This document shows positions 1 to 5,699 of a stretch of DNA of 11,040 bases, one piece after another (the first letter of the stretch is position 1; the number at the start of each line of letters is the position of its first letter). Source of the DNA: an uncultured Gammaproteobacteria bacterium (GTDB lineage: Bacteria; Pseudomonadota; Gammaproteobacteria; Halothiobacillales; Halothiobacillaceae). The stretch is taken from positions 1 through 11,040 of the forward strand of contig CALKWL010000324.1 of the NCBI GenBank assembly GCA_938004235.1, given 5' to 3'. The notes beneath the pieces are model-generated. The model ran no database searches and had not been told where the DNA came from. It worked only from the letters and a program-made list of their open reading frames with translations. The translations under genes and the position numbers were made by a program.

Positions 1-522
1 ACCCTTGAATTCCTGTACGAAAACGGCAACTTCTACTTCATCGAAATGAATACCCGCGTACAGGTTGAACACCCGGTCACCGAAATGATTACCGGCGTGG
101 ATATTGTCAAGGAGCAGCTGCGCATTGCCGCAGGTTTGCCGCTTTCCATCCGTCAGGAGGTTGTGCAGATTCGCGGCCATGCCGTCGAGTGTCGCATCAA
201 TGCAGAAGATGCGGCCACGTTTGTTCCCAGCCCCGGAAAAATCACCGCATTTCATGCGCCGGGCGGTTTGGGAGTACGCTGGGACTCGCATATTTATGCT
301 GGTTACAGCGTGCCGCCTTACTATGATTCCATGATCGGCAAGCTGATTTGTCACGCTGACACGCGCGAGGCTGCGATTGCGCGCATGAACGGGGCCCTCT
401 CCGAACTCGTGGTGGAGGGGATCAAGACCAATACCGATCTGCATCGCCAGTTAATGAATGATGCAGCGTTTCAGATGGGTGGAACGGATATTCACTACCT
501 GCACAAGAAGCTTGGGCTGTAG
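1..522 (+). CDS. accC: Biotin carboxylase subunit of acetyl-CoA carboxylase, 3' part (5'-truncated)
   Basis: AccC carries out ATP-dependent carboxylation of the biotin on BCCP (AccB), the first half-reaction of acetyl-CoA carboxylase, which makes malonyl-CoA for fatty-acid synthesis in the cytoplasm. The reading frame is open from base 1 and gives the last 173 residues; the full protein is about 450, so the N-terminal and most of the ATP-grasp part lie outside. Seen here are the FIEMNTRVQVEHPVTEM block, with the metal and bicarbonate-site Glu, Asn and Arg of the family, then RGHAVECRINAED, SPGKI, the RWDSHIYAGY segment, and the usual end IHYLHKKLGL followed by TAG. It is the only plus-strand gene and converges on lptB. 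The usual partner accB should lie upstream, outside the window. A prmA gene, often found nearby in related bacteria, is not present downstream. Identity is very secure. Confidence 0.97.
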   Translation, partial: TLEFLYENGNFYFIEMNTRVQVEHPVTEMITGVDIVKEQLRIAAGLPLSIRQEVVQIRGHAVECRINAEDAATFVPSPGKITAFHAPGGLGVRWDSHIYAGYSVPPYYDSMIGKLICHADTREAAIARMNGALSELVVEGIKTNTDLHRQLMNDAAFQMGGTDIHYLHKKLGL

Positions 523-693
523 GCTTCAGCTGTATTTCGCCGACCCAGAAAACGAAGGTTTGCAAGCGCGAGAGAAGGCCGAATCAATACTCAATCAAAT
601 GAATAGGTTATTGATATGGCGTCTCGAGATGGATCGGACACGATTGTGCTTCCAGCACACGTAGGATTCAAAAATTCTCTGTGCCGTATCAAA
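523..693. other. Intergenic stretch between accC and five-hairpin element A
   Basis: No gene was recognised here. A 68-codon open frame (458-664, +) overlaps the end of accC out of frame, has no recognisable motif and no good ribosome-binding site, and is treated as chance. A small hairpin (TGTGCT, loop TCC, AGCACA) lies at 645-659. No clear promoter was found. Together with element A (694-858) this makes up the gene-free gap of about 330 bases between the convergent accC and lptB genes. Confidence 0.5.
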
Positions 694-729
694 AACAGGC
701 TGCTGAAGTACCCATTTCAGCAGCCTGTT
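691..729 (-). terminator. Probable Rho-independent terminator for the kdsD-lptB operon
   Basis: On the minus strand a perfect 14-bp stem (AACAGGCTGCTGAA and its complement, 8-base loop) is followed by a run of five T residues (AAAAA on the plus strand at 691-695, overlapping the stem base). This is the form of an intrinsic terminator for transcription leaving lptB. It is also hairpin 1 of repeat element A. On the plus strand no T tract follows, so termination of accC by this hairpin is less likely. Confidence 0.55.
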
Positions 730-858
730 ATGGCGGGGCATGGATGTCCTGCACGCAAATCAATCACGCAAGTGATTGATTTGTCGCCGCCAAGTCCGGG
801 CATGTACTGGGCTTGGCAGGGTTGAAAAACTCATGGATGAGTTTTTCAACCTCTGTTA
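694..858. repeat. Five-hairpin intergenic element, copy A
   Basis: Five consecutive stem-loops fill this region. H1 is 694-707/716-729 (14 bp, starting AACAGG). H2 is 733-740/745-752 (8 bp with two G-T pairs, loop TGGA). H3 is 756-767/772-783 (12 bp, CAAATCAATCAC, loop GCAA). H4 is 789-799/807-817 (11 bp with two G-T pairs, loop GCATGTA). H5 is 821-833/838-850 (13 bp, GTTGAAAAACTCA, loop TGGA). CTGTTA follows at 853-858. The same order, linker lengths and basal stem sequences recur in copy B (4345-4505), while the upper stems of H1, H3, H4 and H5 differ but remain paired. The minus-strand stop codon of lptB is the TTA at 856-858, so the element abuts or slightly overlaps that gene. Its function is unknown. 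It could be a transcribed structured RNA, a non-autonomous mobile repeat, or both. The strand of action is not settled. Confidence 0.85.
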
Positions 859-1599
859 AAGCGAAAAGCTCTCTCCCAGATACACCCGGCGCACATGCTC
901 GTCGGCAAGAATCTCGTCGGGCGTGCCTTCGGCCAGTACCTGTCCGTCGTGCATGATGGTGGCATGGGCGCAGATGCGCAGGGTTTCGCGCACATTGTGG
1001 TCGGTAATCAGCACGCCAATGCCGCGATCGGCGAGGTGACGAATCAAACGCTGGATGTCGAGCACGCTGATGGGGTCGACCCCGGCAAAAGGCTCGTCAA
1101 GCAGCAGAAAACGCGGTTCGACGGCCAGGGCGCGGGCGATTTCCACGCGGCGGCGCTCGCCGCCGGAGAGGCTCTGACCCAGGCTGTGACGCACATGGGT
1201 GACGTGCAGCTCTTCTAGCAGCGCATCACACGCGGCCTGGCGCGCGCTGTGGCGCTCAAGTTCGGGGCGCAGCTCCAGCACGGCAAGCAGGTTGTCCTCG
1301 ACGCTGAGTTTGCGAAAAATCGAGGGTTCTTGCGGCAGGTAACCTACGCCTAAGCGGGCGCGCGCATGGATGGGCAGGCGGGAAATGTCGTGCGTATCCA
1401 GGGTAATGCGCCCGCCGTCCGCTTGTACCAGGCCGGTCATCATGTAGAAACTGGTGGTTTTGCCTGCGCCGTTGGGGCCAAGCAGGCCGACGATTTCGCC
1501 GCTTTGCACGCGCAGGCTCATGTTGCGCACCACATGCCGTGAGCCGTAGCGCTTGCTCAGTCCTTCGGCGTGCAGGGTATGGGTTTCGCCGGAGCTCAT
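856..1599 (-). CDS. lptB: LPS export ABC transporter ATP-binding protein LptB
   Basis: LptB is the cytoplasmic ATPase dimer of the LptB2FGC inner-membrane complex, which extracts LPS and drives it along the LptA bridge to the outer membrane. The 247 residues match the family length (E. coli 241). Seen in order: Walker A GPNGAGKT (41-48), the Q-loop in GYLPQ (Gln90), the LptB-type signature SLSGGERRRVEIARAL (around 143-158), Walker B RFLLLDEP with catalytic Glu169, the D-loop AGVDP, the H-loop His201 in TDHNVRETL, and the typical C-terminus RVYLGESFSL. The start overlaps the lptA stop in an ATGA (1596-1599), implying translational coupling. It is the last gene of the operon, and its TAA lies in the edge of repeat element A. 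In many gammaproteobacteria rpoN follows lptB; here it does not. LptF and LptG are not in the window. Confidence 0.97.
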   Translation of the reverse strand: MSSGETHTLHAEGLSKRYGSRHVVRNMSLRVQSGEIVGLLGPNGAGKTTSFYMMTGLVQADGGRITLDTHDISRLPIHARARLGVGYLPQEPSIFRKLSVEDNLLAVLELRPELERHSARQAACDALLEELHVTHVRHSLGQSLSGGERRRVEIARALAVEPRFLLLDEPFAGVDPISVLDIQRLIRHLADRGIGVLITDHNVRETLRICAHATIMHDGQVLAEGTPDEILADEHVRRVYLGESFSL

Positions 1600-2153
1600 G
1601 GCGCGGTTTTGTCTGCGTTTGCGCCGTCTTCTTTTTGGCGGGGTTGCAGAATCATGCGCACACGATCCCCTTTGCCCGCGCCTGCATCCATGACCTCGGT
1701 CTTGAGGTTGTACACAATGCGTTCGCTGCTCAGGCTGTCCTTGTTGCGCTCGATTTTCGCCTGACCGCTCAGGGTCAGCGTGTCGCCCTGTTTAGCGTTG
1801 ACCTGGTAGTCCATGTTCAGTGCCTGGCCGCTCAGGGGCAGTCCTTGTTCATCCACGTCCTGGTAGGTGACAGGCTTGCCTTCGAGTTGCAGGCGTTGCA
1901 ATTGTCCGTCGCGCAGGGTGAGGGTGGCTTTGTCGGCATGGGTCAGCATACGTCCCTGACGAATGACCACCTTGCCCTCGTAGACCGCTTGACCGGCGGG
2001 ATAATCGGTATGCTTGCGATCTGATTCGACTTCAAGCGGTTGCTGACGGTCGCTGGCGGCAGCCCACGCACCCATCGGCATAAGTACAAGCACTGGCGCG
2101 AGCAGGAAGACGAGTATGGACGGATCAAGGTTTGGACGGTTGGTAACGATCAT
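1596..2153 (-). CDS. lptA: Periplasmic LPS-bridge protein LptA
   Basis: LptA is the periplasmic beta-jellyroll (OstA-like) protein that oligomerises between LptC and LptD to carry LPS across the periplasm. The call gives 185 residues, the same length as E. coli LptA. Residues 1-33 form a signal peptide: a hydrophobic stretch SILVFLLAPVLVLMPM, then GAWAAAS with likely cleavage after an Ala around 31-33. The mature part starts with QQPLEVESDRKHTDY and continues with the family pattern AVYEGKVVIRQG, LSGQALNMDYQ and AKIERNKDSLSSERIVYN. The frame is open upstream to 2390, but that extension only mirrors lptC in another frame and would bury the signal peptide, so ATG 2153 is chosen; a GTG six bases earlier is possible. 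The start lies 29 bases inside lptC, with no strong Shine-Dalgarno, and the stop overlaps lptB, which fits coupled translation. Confidence 0.93.
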   Translation of the reverse strand: MIVTNRPNLDPSILVFLLAPVLVLMPMGAWAAASDRQQPLEVESDRKHTDYPAGQAVYEGKVVIRQGRMLTHADKATLTLRDGQLQRLQLEGKPVTYQDVDEQGLPLSGQALNMDYQVNAKQGDTLTLSGQAKIERNKDSLSSERIVYNLKTEVMDAGAGKGDRVRMILQPRQKEDGANADKTAP

Positions 2154-2724
2154 GCACACGGCCTGTTTGTTCAAACTGTTCAGAGGCAAGGTTAGCGTGG
2201 AAGGCGTTCGATTGGCTTTGCCATTGAAGCCCTTCGATACGGATCGGCAAAGCGCTTTCCGCCGTTTGGTGGCTGTGCGTGAGGGTAACATCTTGTGCGT
2301 GCAGTGTGATGCGATTTTGTGCCGATACGCCACGCCGCTCCGCATCGACGCGCCCTTCAAGTTGCACATGCTCACGGTCAGCCATGACACGGGCGCGTTC
2401 GGCTTCGATCAGCCAGTGCTCGGCGTTGTCGAAGGATGCCCCCTGTGTTTTATCGCGTTGATCTGCCGGATAAACGCGCATTTCCGCCTGATCCAGCACA
2501 TGGTCGCCGCTCTCGGCGCGGTGTGTGAGTTGTGTGCCGCGGATGTCGTAGGCGGGATACCCCGCCTTGTCGAATACGCGCGCCTCCGGCTGGATAAAGG
2601 CGTGATCGACGCCCGCGCTGCGCTTGGCTGCGCCGGGGAGCGGCTGGTGCAGTGCCATGCTCGCCCAGCTGCTGAGGGCAGCGAGCGCGGCCAGTGCAAG
2701 CCAGGGAAGCCACTTGCCAATCAT
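2125..2724 (-). CDS. lptC: LPS export system inner-membrane protein LptC
   Basis: LptC is a bitopic inner-membrane protein that binds the LptB2FG extractor and hands LPS to LptA. The 199 residues compare with 191 in E. coli. The N-terminus MIGKWLPWLALAALAALSSW is the single membrane anchor, followed by a periplasmic OstA-like domain (FIQPEARVFDKAGYPAYDIRGTQLTH, then AEMRVY, HVQLEGRVDAERR, and a family-like end AFHANLASEQFEQTGRVHDRY). Sequence conservation in this family is low, so the call rests on anchor, length and position between kdsC and lptA. ATG 2724 is preferred over an in-frame upstream start at 2769 because GGAG sits 5 bases before it and the membrane segment then begins at once. 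It lies 16 bp after kdsC and overlaps lptA by 29 bp. Confidence 0.92.
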   Translation of the reverse strand: MIGKWLPWLALAALAALSSWASMALHQPLPGAAKRSAGVDHAFIQPEARVFDKAGYPAYDIRGTQLTHRAESGDHVLDQAEMRVYPADQRDKTQGASFDNAEHWLIEAERARVMADREHVQLEGRVDAERRGVSAQNRITLHAQDVTLTHSHQTAESALPIRIEGLQWQSQSNAFHANLASEQFEQTGRVHDRYQPSKP

Positions 2725-2729
2725 GAGTG

Positions 2730-2733
2730 CTCC
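2730..2733 (-). promoter_or_regulatory. Ribosome-binding site that fixes the lptC start
   Basis: GGAG on the minus strand, five bases before ATG 2724, in the 16-bp gap after the kdsC stop. It decides for this ATG over the longer open frame that runs back into kdsC. Confidence 0.7.
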
Positions 2734-2740
2734 ATTGGGC

Positions 2741-3280
2741 TTAACGCAAAAAATAAGCGAGCGTTGCATCCCAGCGACCTTGTGCGCTCAGGATGAATTC
2801 GCACAGCTCACGAGCGGCGCCCTGGCCGCCACGGTTTTGCGCGACGAAATGACAGTGATTTTGCATGAACGCGCTGGCATCGTTGACTGTCGCTGCCAGT
2901 CCTACACGACGCAGTACGGGCAGATCGATAATGTCGTCGCCCATATAGGCCGCCTGTTCATGGCTCAAGCCGAGCTTGGTAATCAGATCCTCGTAGCTGG
3001 CCAGTTTGTCATGTTGACCTTGATAAACATGCTGTACGCCCAGGTCAGCCATGCGCCGCGCTACGGCCAGCGAGCTGCGCGCGGTGATGATGCCGATATT
3101 CAGCCCGGCCTGCATGAGCAGTTTCATGCCCAGACCGTCGCGCACATGGAATACCTTGCCGTCCTCCTTGTCCGGGGCGTCGGGGTGCGAGGAATAACTC
3201 AGGCGACCGTCGGTCAGCACGCCGTCTACGTCAAATAGCACCAGGCGGACAGGGCGGGCGCGCTCAATCAGTTCGTGCAC
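2741..3280 (-). CDS. kdsC: 3-deoxy-D-manno-octulosonate 8-phosphate phosphatase
   Basis: KdsC hydrolyses Kdo-8-phosphate to Kdo and phosphate, the third step of Kdo synthesis for the LPS inner core; it is cytoplasmic and the family is tetrameric. The 179 residues fit the small HAD phosphatases without a large cap. Visible HAD motifs are LFDVDGVLTDG (nucleophile Asp17, acid/base Asp19), IITAR (Thr66), QGQHDKL (Lys92) and the metal-binding GDDIIDLPVL (Asp115, Asp116, Asp119). The KdsC-typical FHVRDGLGMKLL is at 44-55. The start is a GTG at 3280, two bases after the kdsD stop; a weak GGGG lies about 11 bases upstream, and coupling to kdsD is likely. The synthase kdsA is not in the window. Confidence 0.96.
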   Translation of the reverse strand: MHELIERARPVRLVLFDVDGVLTDGRLSYSSHPDAPDKEDGKVFHVRDGLGMKLLMQAGLNIGIITARSSLAVARRMADLGVQHVYQGQHDKLASYEDLITKLGLSHEQAAYMGDDIIDLPVLRRVGLAATVNDASAFMQNHCHFVAQNRGGQGAARELCEFILSAQGRWDATLAYFLR

Positions 3281-3282
3281 GT

Positions 3283-4257
3283 TCAGATGACCCCGGCGCG
3301 CAGCAGGTCGTGGGTATTGAACGCGCCGACGGGGCGTTGCGCGTCATCCACCACGATCAACGCGTTGATCGAGCTGCGTTCCATCATCCCCAGCGCTTCG
3401 GCAGCCAGCATGTGCGCCGAACAGGTCTTGCCGCCGGGCGTGTAGATATCCACCACCTTGGCCGTGCGTAAGTCCAGCGTTTCATGATCCAGGGCGCGGC
3501 GCAGATCGCCGTCGGTAAAGACGCCGACGAGCACGCCCTCTGCATTGACCACGGCGGTAATGCCCAGTCCCTTGCGCGTGATTTCCATCAGGGCGTCGCG
3601 CACGGGTGCATCCAGGCCGACCGCGGGGAGCTGCTCACCTTGGTGCATGATGTCGCGTACCAGGATCAGCAGGCGCCGCCCCAGTGCGCCTCCGGGGTGA
3701 GAGAGGGCAAAATCTTCGGCGGTAAAGCCGCGTGCCTCCAGCAAGGTCACGGCGAGTGCGTCGCCCAGCGCCAGCGCGGCGGTGGTGCTGGCGGTCGGCG
3801 CAAGACCCAGCGGGCAGGCCTCCTGTTCAACGCTGGCATCCAGATGAATGTGCGCCTCGCGCGCCAGTGTAGAGGCCGGGCGACCAGTCATGGCAATCAG
3901 CGGAACGCCCATGCGCTTGAGGGTAGGTAAAATCGCCAGAAGTTCGGGCGTTTCACCCGAGTTGGACAGCATCAACACCACGTCCTGGCGCGTGACCATG
4001 CCCAGATCGCCGTGACTGGCTTCGCCGGGATGCAGAAAAAACGCCGGCGTGCCCGTGCTGGCCAGCGTGGCGGCGATTTTGCCGCCGATATGCCCGGATT
4101 TGCCCATGCCGCTGACAATCACTCGTCCCGGGCAGGTCATCATCAGTTCACAGGCTTGGATAAAGCGCTCATCCAGACGCGCACTAAGGCGCACAATGGC
4201 TTCGGCCTCAGTTGCGAGGATCGCACGCGCACGCTGGATTAAGGGGTGATTTGGCAT
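3283..4257 (-). CDS. kdsD: D-arabinose 5-phosphate isomerase (KpsF/GutQ family)
   Basis: KdsD interconverts ribulose 5-phosphate and arabinose 5-phosphate, the sugar that starts Kdo synthesis. The 324 residues have the family's layout: an N-terminal SIS domain (about 40-175) and two CBS domains (about 198-256 and 265-324). Landmarks are VSGMGKSGHIG (Lys53), HPGEASHGDLG (His82), LSNSGETPELL (Glu105) and FALSHPGGALGRRLL (His187), which line up with the catalytic residues known in E. coli KdsD. CBS pieces include RDIMHQG, VFTDGDLRRAL and the end VGAFNTHDLLRAGVI. ATG 4257 is the only upstream choice because an in-frame TAA lies at 4261-4263; there is no good Shine-Dalgarno. It is the first gene of kdsD-kdsC-lptCAB, with a 2-base gap to kdsC. 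The GutQ and KpsF paralogues share the fold, but position next to kdsC supports KdsD. Confidence 0.95.
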   Translation of the reverse strand: MPNHPLIQRARAILATEAEAIVRLSARLDERFIQACELMMTCPGRVIVSGMGKSGHIGGKIAATLASTGTPAFFLHPGEASHGDLGMVTRQDVVLMLSNSGETPELLAILPTLKRMGVPLIAMTGRPASTLAREAHIHLDASVEQEACPLGLAPTASTTAALALGDALAVTLLEARGFTAEDFALSHPGGALGRRLLILVRDIMHQGEQLPAVGLDAPVRDALMEITRKGLGITAVVNAEGVLVGVFTDGDLRRALDHETLDLRTAKVVDIYTPGGKTCSAHMLAAEALGMMERSSINALIVVDDAQRPVGAFNTHDLLRAGVI

Positions 4258-4304
4258 AGGTTATTGAAGGCAAAAATCGGTTTAGCCACAGAGAACGCCG
4301 AGGT

Positions 4305-4332
4305 CGTAGGTGCGAATGAATTCGCACCTACG
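4305..4332. repeat. REP-like palindrome, GTAGGTGCGAAT type
   Basis: A perfect 13-bp inverted repeat (CGTAGGTGCGAAT and its complement) with a 2-base loop lies 48 bases upstream of the kdsD start. It shares GTAGGwGCGAA with the longer inverted repeat at 9448-9514 and resembles the REP palindromes (GTAGGAGCGA...) of Pseudomonas and relatives. It is followed within 12 bases by five-hairpin element B. No RAYT transposase is in the window. Confidence 0.75.
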
Positions 4333-4344
4333 CAAGGTCATGTT

Positions 4345-4505
4345 TTAACAGGGGGTGTCGAAAAACCCCCTGTTAAGGCGAGGCAAGGATGCCTCGCACG
4401 CAAATCAAATGCCTAAGCATTTGATTTGTCGTAGCCGCATACGGACATGTGCCGGACGCGGCGCGTTGAAAAAGGGCAGGAAAGCCCTTTTTCAACATCC
4501 TGTTA
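4345..4505. repeat. Five-hairpin intergenic element, copy B
   Basis: This is the second copy of the element at 694-858. H1 is 4345-4355/4366-4376 (11 bp, TTAACAGGGGG). H2 is 4378-4385/4390-4397 (8 bp perfect, GCGAGGCA, loop AGGA). H3 is 4401-4412/4417-4428 (12 bp, CAAATCAAATGC, loop CTAA). H4 is 4434-4444/4452-4462 (same 29-base size as in copy A, two mismatches, loop ACATGTG). H5 is 4465-4477/4484-4496 (13 bp, GTTGAAAAAGGGC, loop AGGAAA). CTGTTA ends it at 4500-4505. Linkers between H2 and H3 (3 bases) and between H3 and H4 (5 bases) equal those of copy A. The folE2 stop TAA is the TTA at 4503-4505. It lies between folE2 and kdsD, so plus-strand transcription here would run antisense to both flanking genes. 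Hairpin 5 and hairpin 1 could also terminate folE2 transcription on the minus strand. Confidence 0.85.
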
Positions 4506-5285
4506 GCGACTCAGGCGCGCATAAGCCGAGTGATTATGAATGGATTCGAAATTTTCCACTTCAACGCTGAAGCCGTGAATGCGCTCATCTTCGCTCAGGC
4601 TATGCGCGACATCGCGGATCATGTCTTCCACGAACTTCGGGTTTTCGTAGGCTTTTTCGGTGATGTGCTTTTCATCGGCGCGCTTGAGCAGACCGTACAA
4701 TTCGCACGATGCTTGGGCTTCGAGTTTGCGGATCAGCTCGGTGAGCGACAGGCTGGCTTCCGCCTGCACATTCACGCGAATATGCGAGCGCTGGTTGTGT
4801 GCGCCGTATTGCGAGATTTCCTTGGAGCAGGGGCACAGGCTGGTTACCGGGACTTCCACGCCCATGATGACATCGCATTCTTGAACATCACCTTGTACGC
4901 TAAGGTGCGCCATGTAGTCCATCAGGCTGGAAACGCCTGATTTTGGGGCGGTTTTGCGCACGAAAAACGGAAAACTCAACTCAATCTGTCCGGCCTCGGC
5001 TTCGAGCAAAACCAGCATTTCGCGGTGCAGCTCCAATAGCCCAAGAACAGAAATGTCTCGCGGCATGTCGCCCAGCAGAGCGACAAAGCGCGACATATGC
5101 GTACCTTTGCGGTCATGCGGCAGGTTGACGGTGAAACTTACGGTTGCAACGCTGGCTTGGGGCGCTTGGTCGTGGTCGTGAATGACGACCGGGTGGCGCA
5201 GCCCCTTGATGCCGACCGCATCAATGGCAATGCGGCGGGTGTCGATCTGGCTCTGGATATCGGGAATCGGGCAGGGTGTGCTCAT
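4503..5285 (-). CDS. folE2: GTP cyclohydrolase I, type IB (FolE2)
   Basis: FolE2 converts GTP to 7,8-dihydroneopterin triphosphate, the entry to tetrahydrofolate and, through QueD, to queuosine. It is the metal-flexible alternative to FolE and belongs to the tunnelling fold. The 260 residues fit the family. Recognisable blocks are GIKGLRHPVVIHD, LPHDRKGTHMSRF, SLMDYMAHL, GVEVPVTSLCPCSKEIS (Cys151), GAHNQRSHIRVNV (His163), EDMIRDVA and VENFESIHNHSAYA. Cys151, His163, Glu205 and His250 appear to match the metal ligands described for the Neisseria enzyme; that match is from memory. The start ATG shares one base with the queD stop (TGATG at 5283-5287), so the two are translationally coupled. In some bacteria folE2 is a Zur-controlled backup for zinc limitation; I see no such operator here and folE is not in the window. 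The stop lies in the edge of repeat element B. Confidence 0.95.
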   Translation of the reverse strand: MSTPCPIPDIQSQIDTRRIAIDAVGIKGLRHPVVIHDHDQAPQASVATVSFTVNLPHDRKGTHMSRFVALLGDMPRDISVLGLLELHREMLVLLEAEAGQIELSFPFFVRKTAPKSGVSSLMDYMAHLSVQGDVQECDVIMGVEVPVTSLCPCSKEISQYGAHNQRSHIRVNVQAEASLSLTELIRKLEAQASCELYGLLKRADEKHITEKAYENPKFVEDMIRDVAHSLSEDERIHGFSVEVENFESIHNHSAYARLSR

Positions 5286-5671
5286 CAGGCATGGGTCTCT
5301 TTGTAGGTCACGCAGGCGCGGTCGGTCTCCCAGAGAGTGACAGCGGTGACAGTGGCGTGTTCATTGTTCAGCAGTGCGCCAACTTCACGGTAAAACCAGG
5401 CGGCGAGGTTCTCAGCCGTGGGGTTGATGGCGTCAAACGGCGGAATATCGTTGAGATAAAAATGGTCGAGTCGTTCGGCCACTTCACGGGCGGCCCGCTT
5501 CATGGTTTTGAAGTCGGTCACCATGCCGACGTCGTCGAGCGTGTTGCCGGTGACTTCGACTTCAACTTTCCAGTTGTGGCCGTGCATCCGCGAACAATTG
5601 CCGGGATAGCCGCGCAATTGATGCGCAGCGGCAAATTCGGCGTGAACTTTAAGGGTGTATTGGGCGCTCAT
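5285..5671 (-). CDS. queD: 6-carboxy-5,6,7,8-tetrahydropterin synthase (QueD)
   Basis: QueD turns dihydroneopterin triphosphate, the FolE/FolE2 product, into 6-carboxytetrahydropterin, the second step to preQ0 and queuosine tRNA modification. The 128 residues match the short PTPS/QueD family. Zinc ligands are His17 (AAAHQL) and His30/His32 in CSRMHGHNW. The catalytic Cys26 gives the CxxxHGH motif typical of QueD, not the ExxxHGH of PTPS-III folate enzymes. Asp69/His70 (ERLDHFYLND) and Glu115 (LWETD) complete the site; NPTAENLAAWFY is also typical. ATG 5671 has only a weak AAGA before it. The gene follows dxs after 73 bp and is joined to folE2 by a one-base overlap. The pairing puts substrate maker and user in one transcript. 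Other queuosine genes (queE, queC, queF) are absent from the window. Confidence 0.94.
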   Translation of the reverse strand: MSAQYTLKVHAEFAAAHQLRGYPGNCSRMHGHNWKVEVEVTGNTLDDVGMVTDFKTMKRAAREVAERLDHFYLNDIPPFDAINPTAENLAAWFYREVGALLNNEHATVTAVTLWETDRACVTYKETHA

Positions 5672-5699
5672 GGTGTTCTTGGTCGTGCAATCGTTTCAG

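Noticed and set aside
458..664. Plus-strand 68-codon open frame after accC, considered as a prmA remnant
   Set aside because: It starts out of frame inside accC and has no methyltransferase motif, good ribosome-binding site or recognisable similarity.
694..858. Integron attC site or cassette boundary, suggested by GTTA/TAAC ends and strong folding
   Set aside because: The ends do not fit the RYYYAAC and GTTRRRY core sites, there are five separate hairpins instead of one imperfect fold, and no integrase or cassette array is present.
694..858. CRISPR-like repeats
   Set aside because: The hairpins differ from one another, with no identical direct repeats and no regular unique spacers; no cas genes are seen.
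2154..2390. N-terminal extension of lptA by 79 residues
   Set aside because: It only reads lptC in another frame and would place the signal peptide internally; the shorter form equals the normal LptA length.
4264..4292. Plus-strand promoter for element B (TTGAAG box)
   Set aside because: No acceptable -10 box lies at 15-19 bases, so no promoter is claimed.
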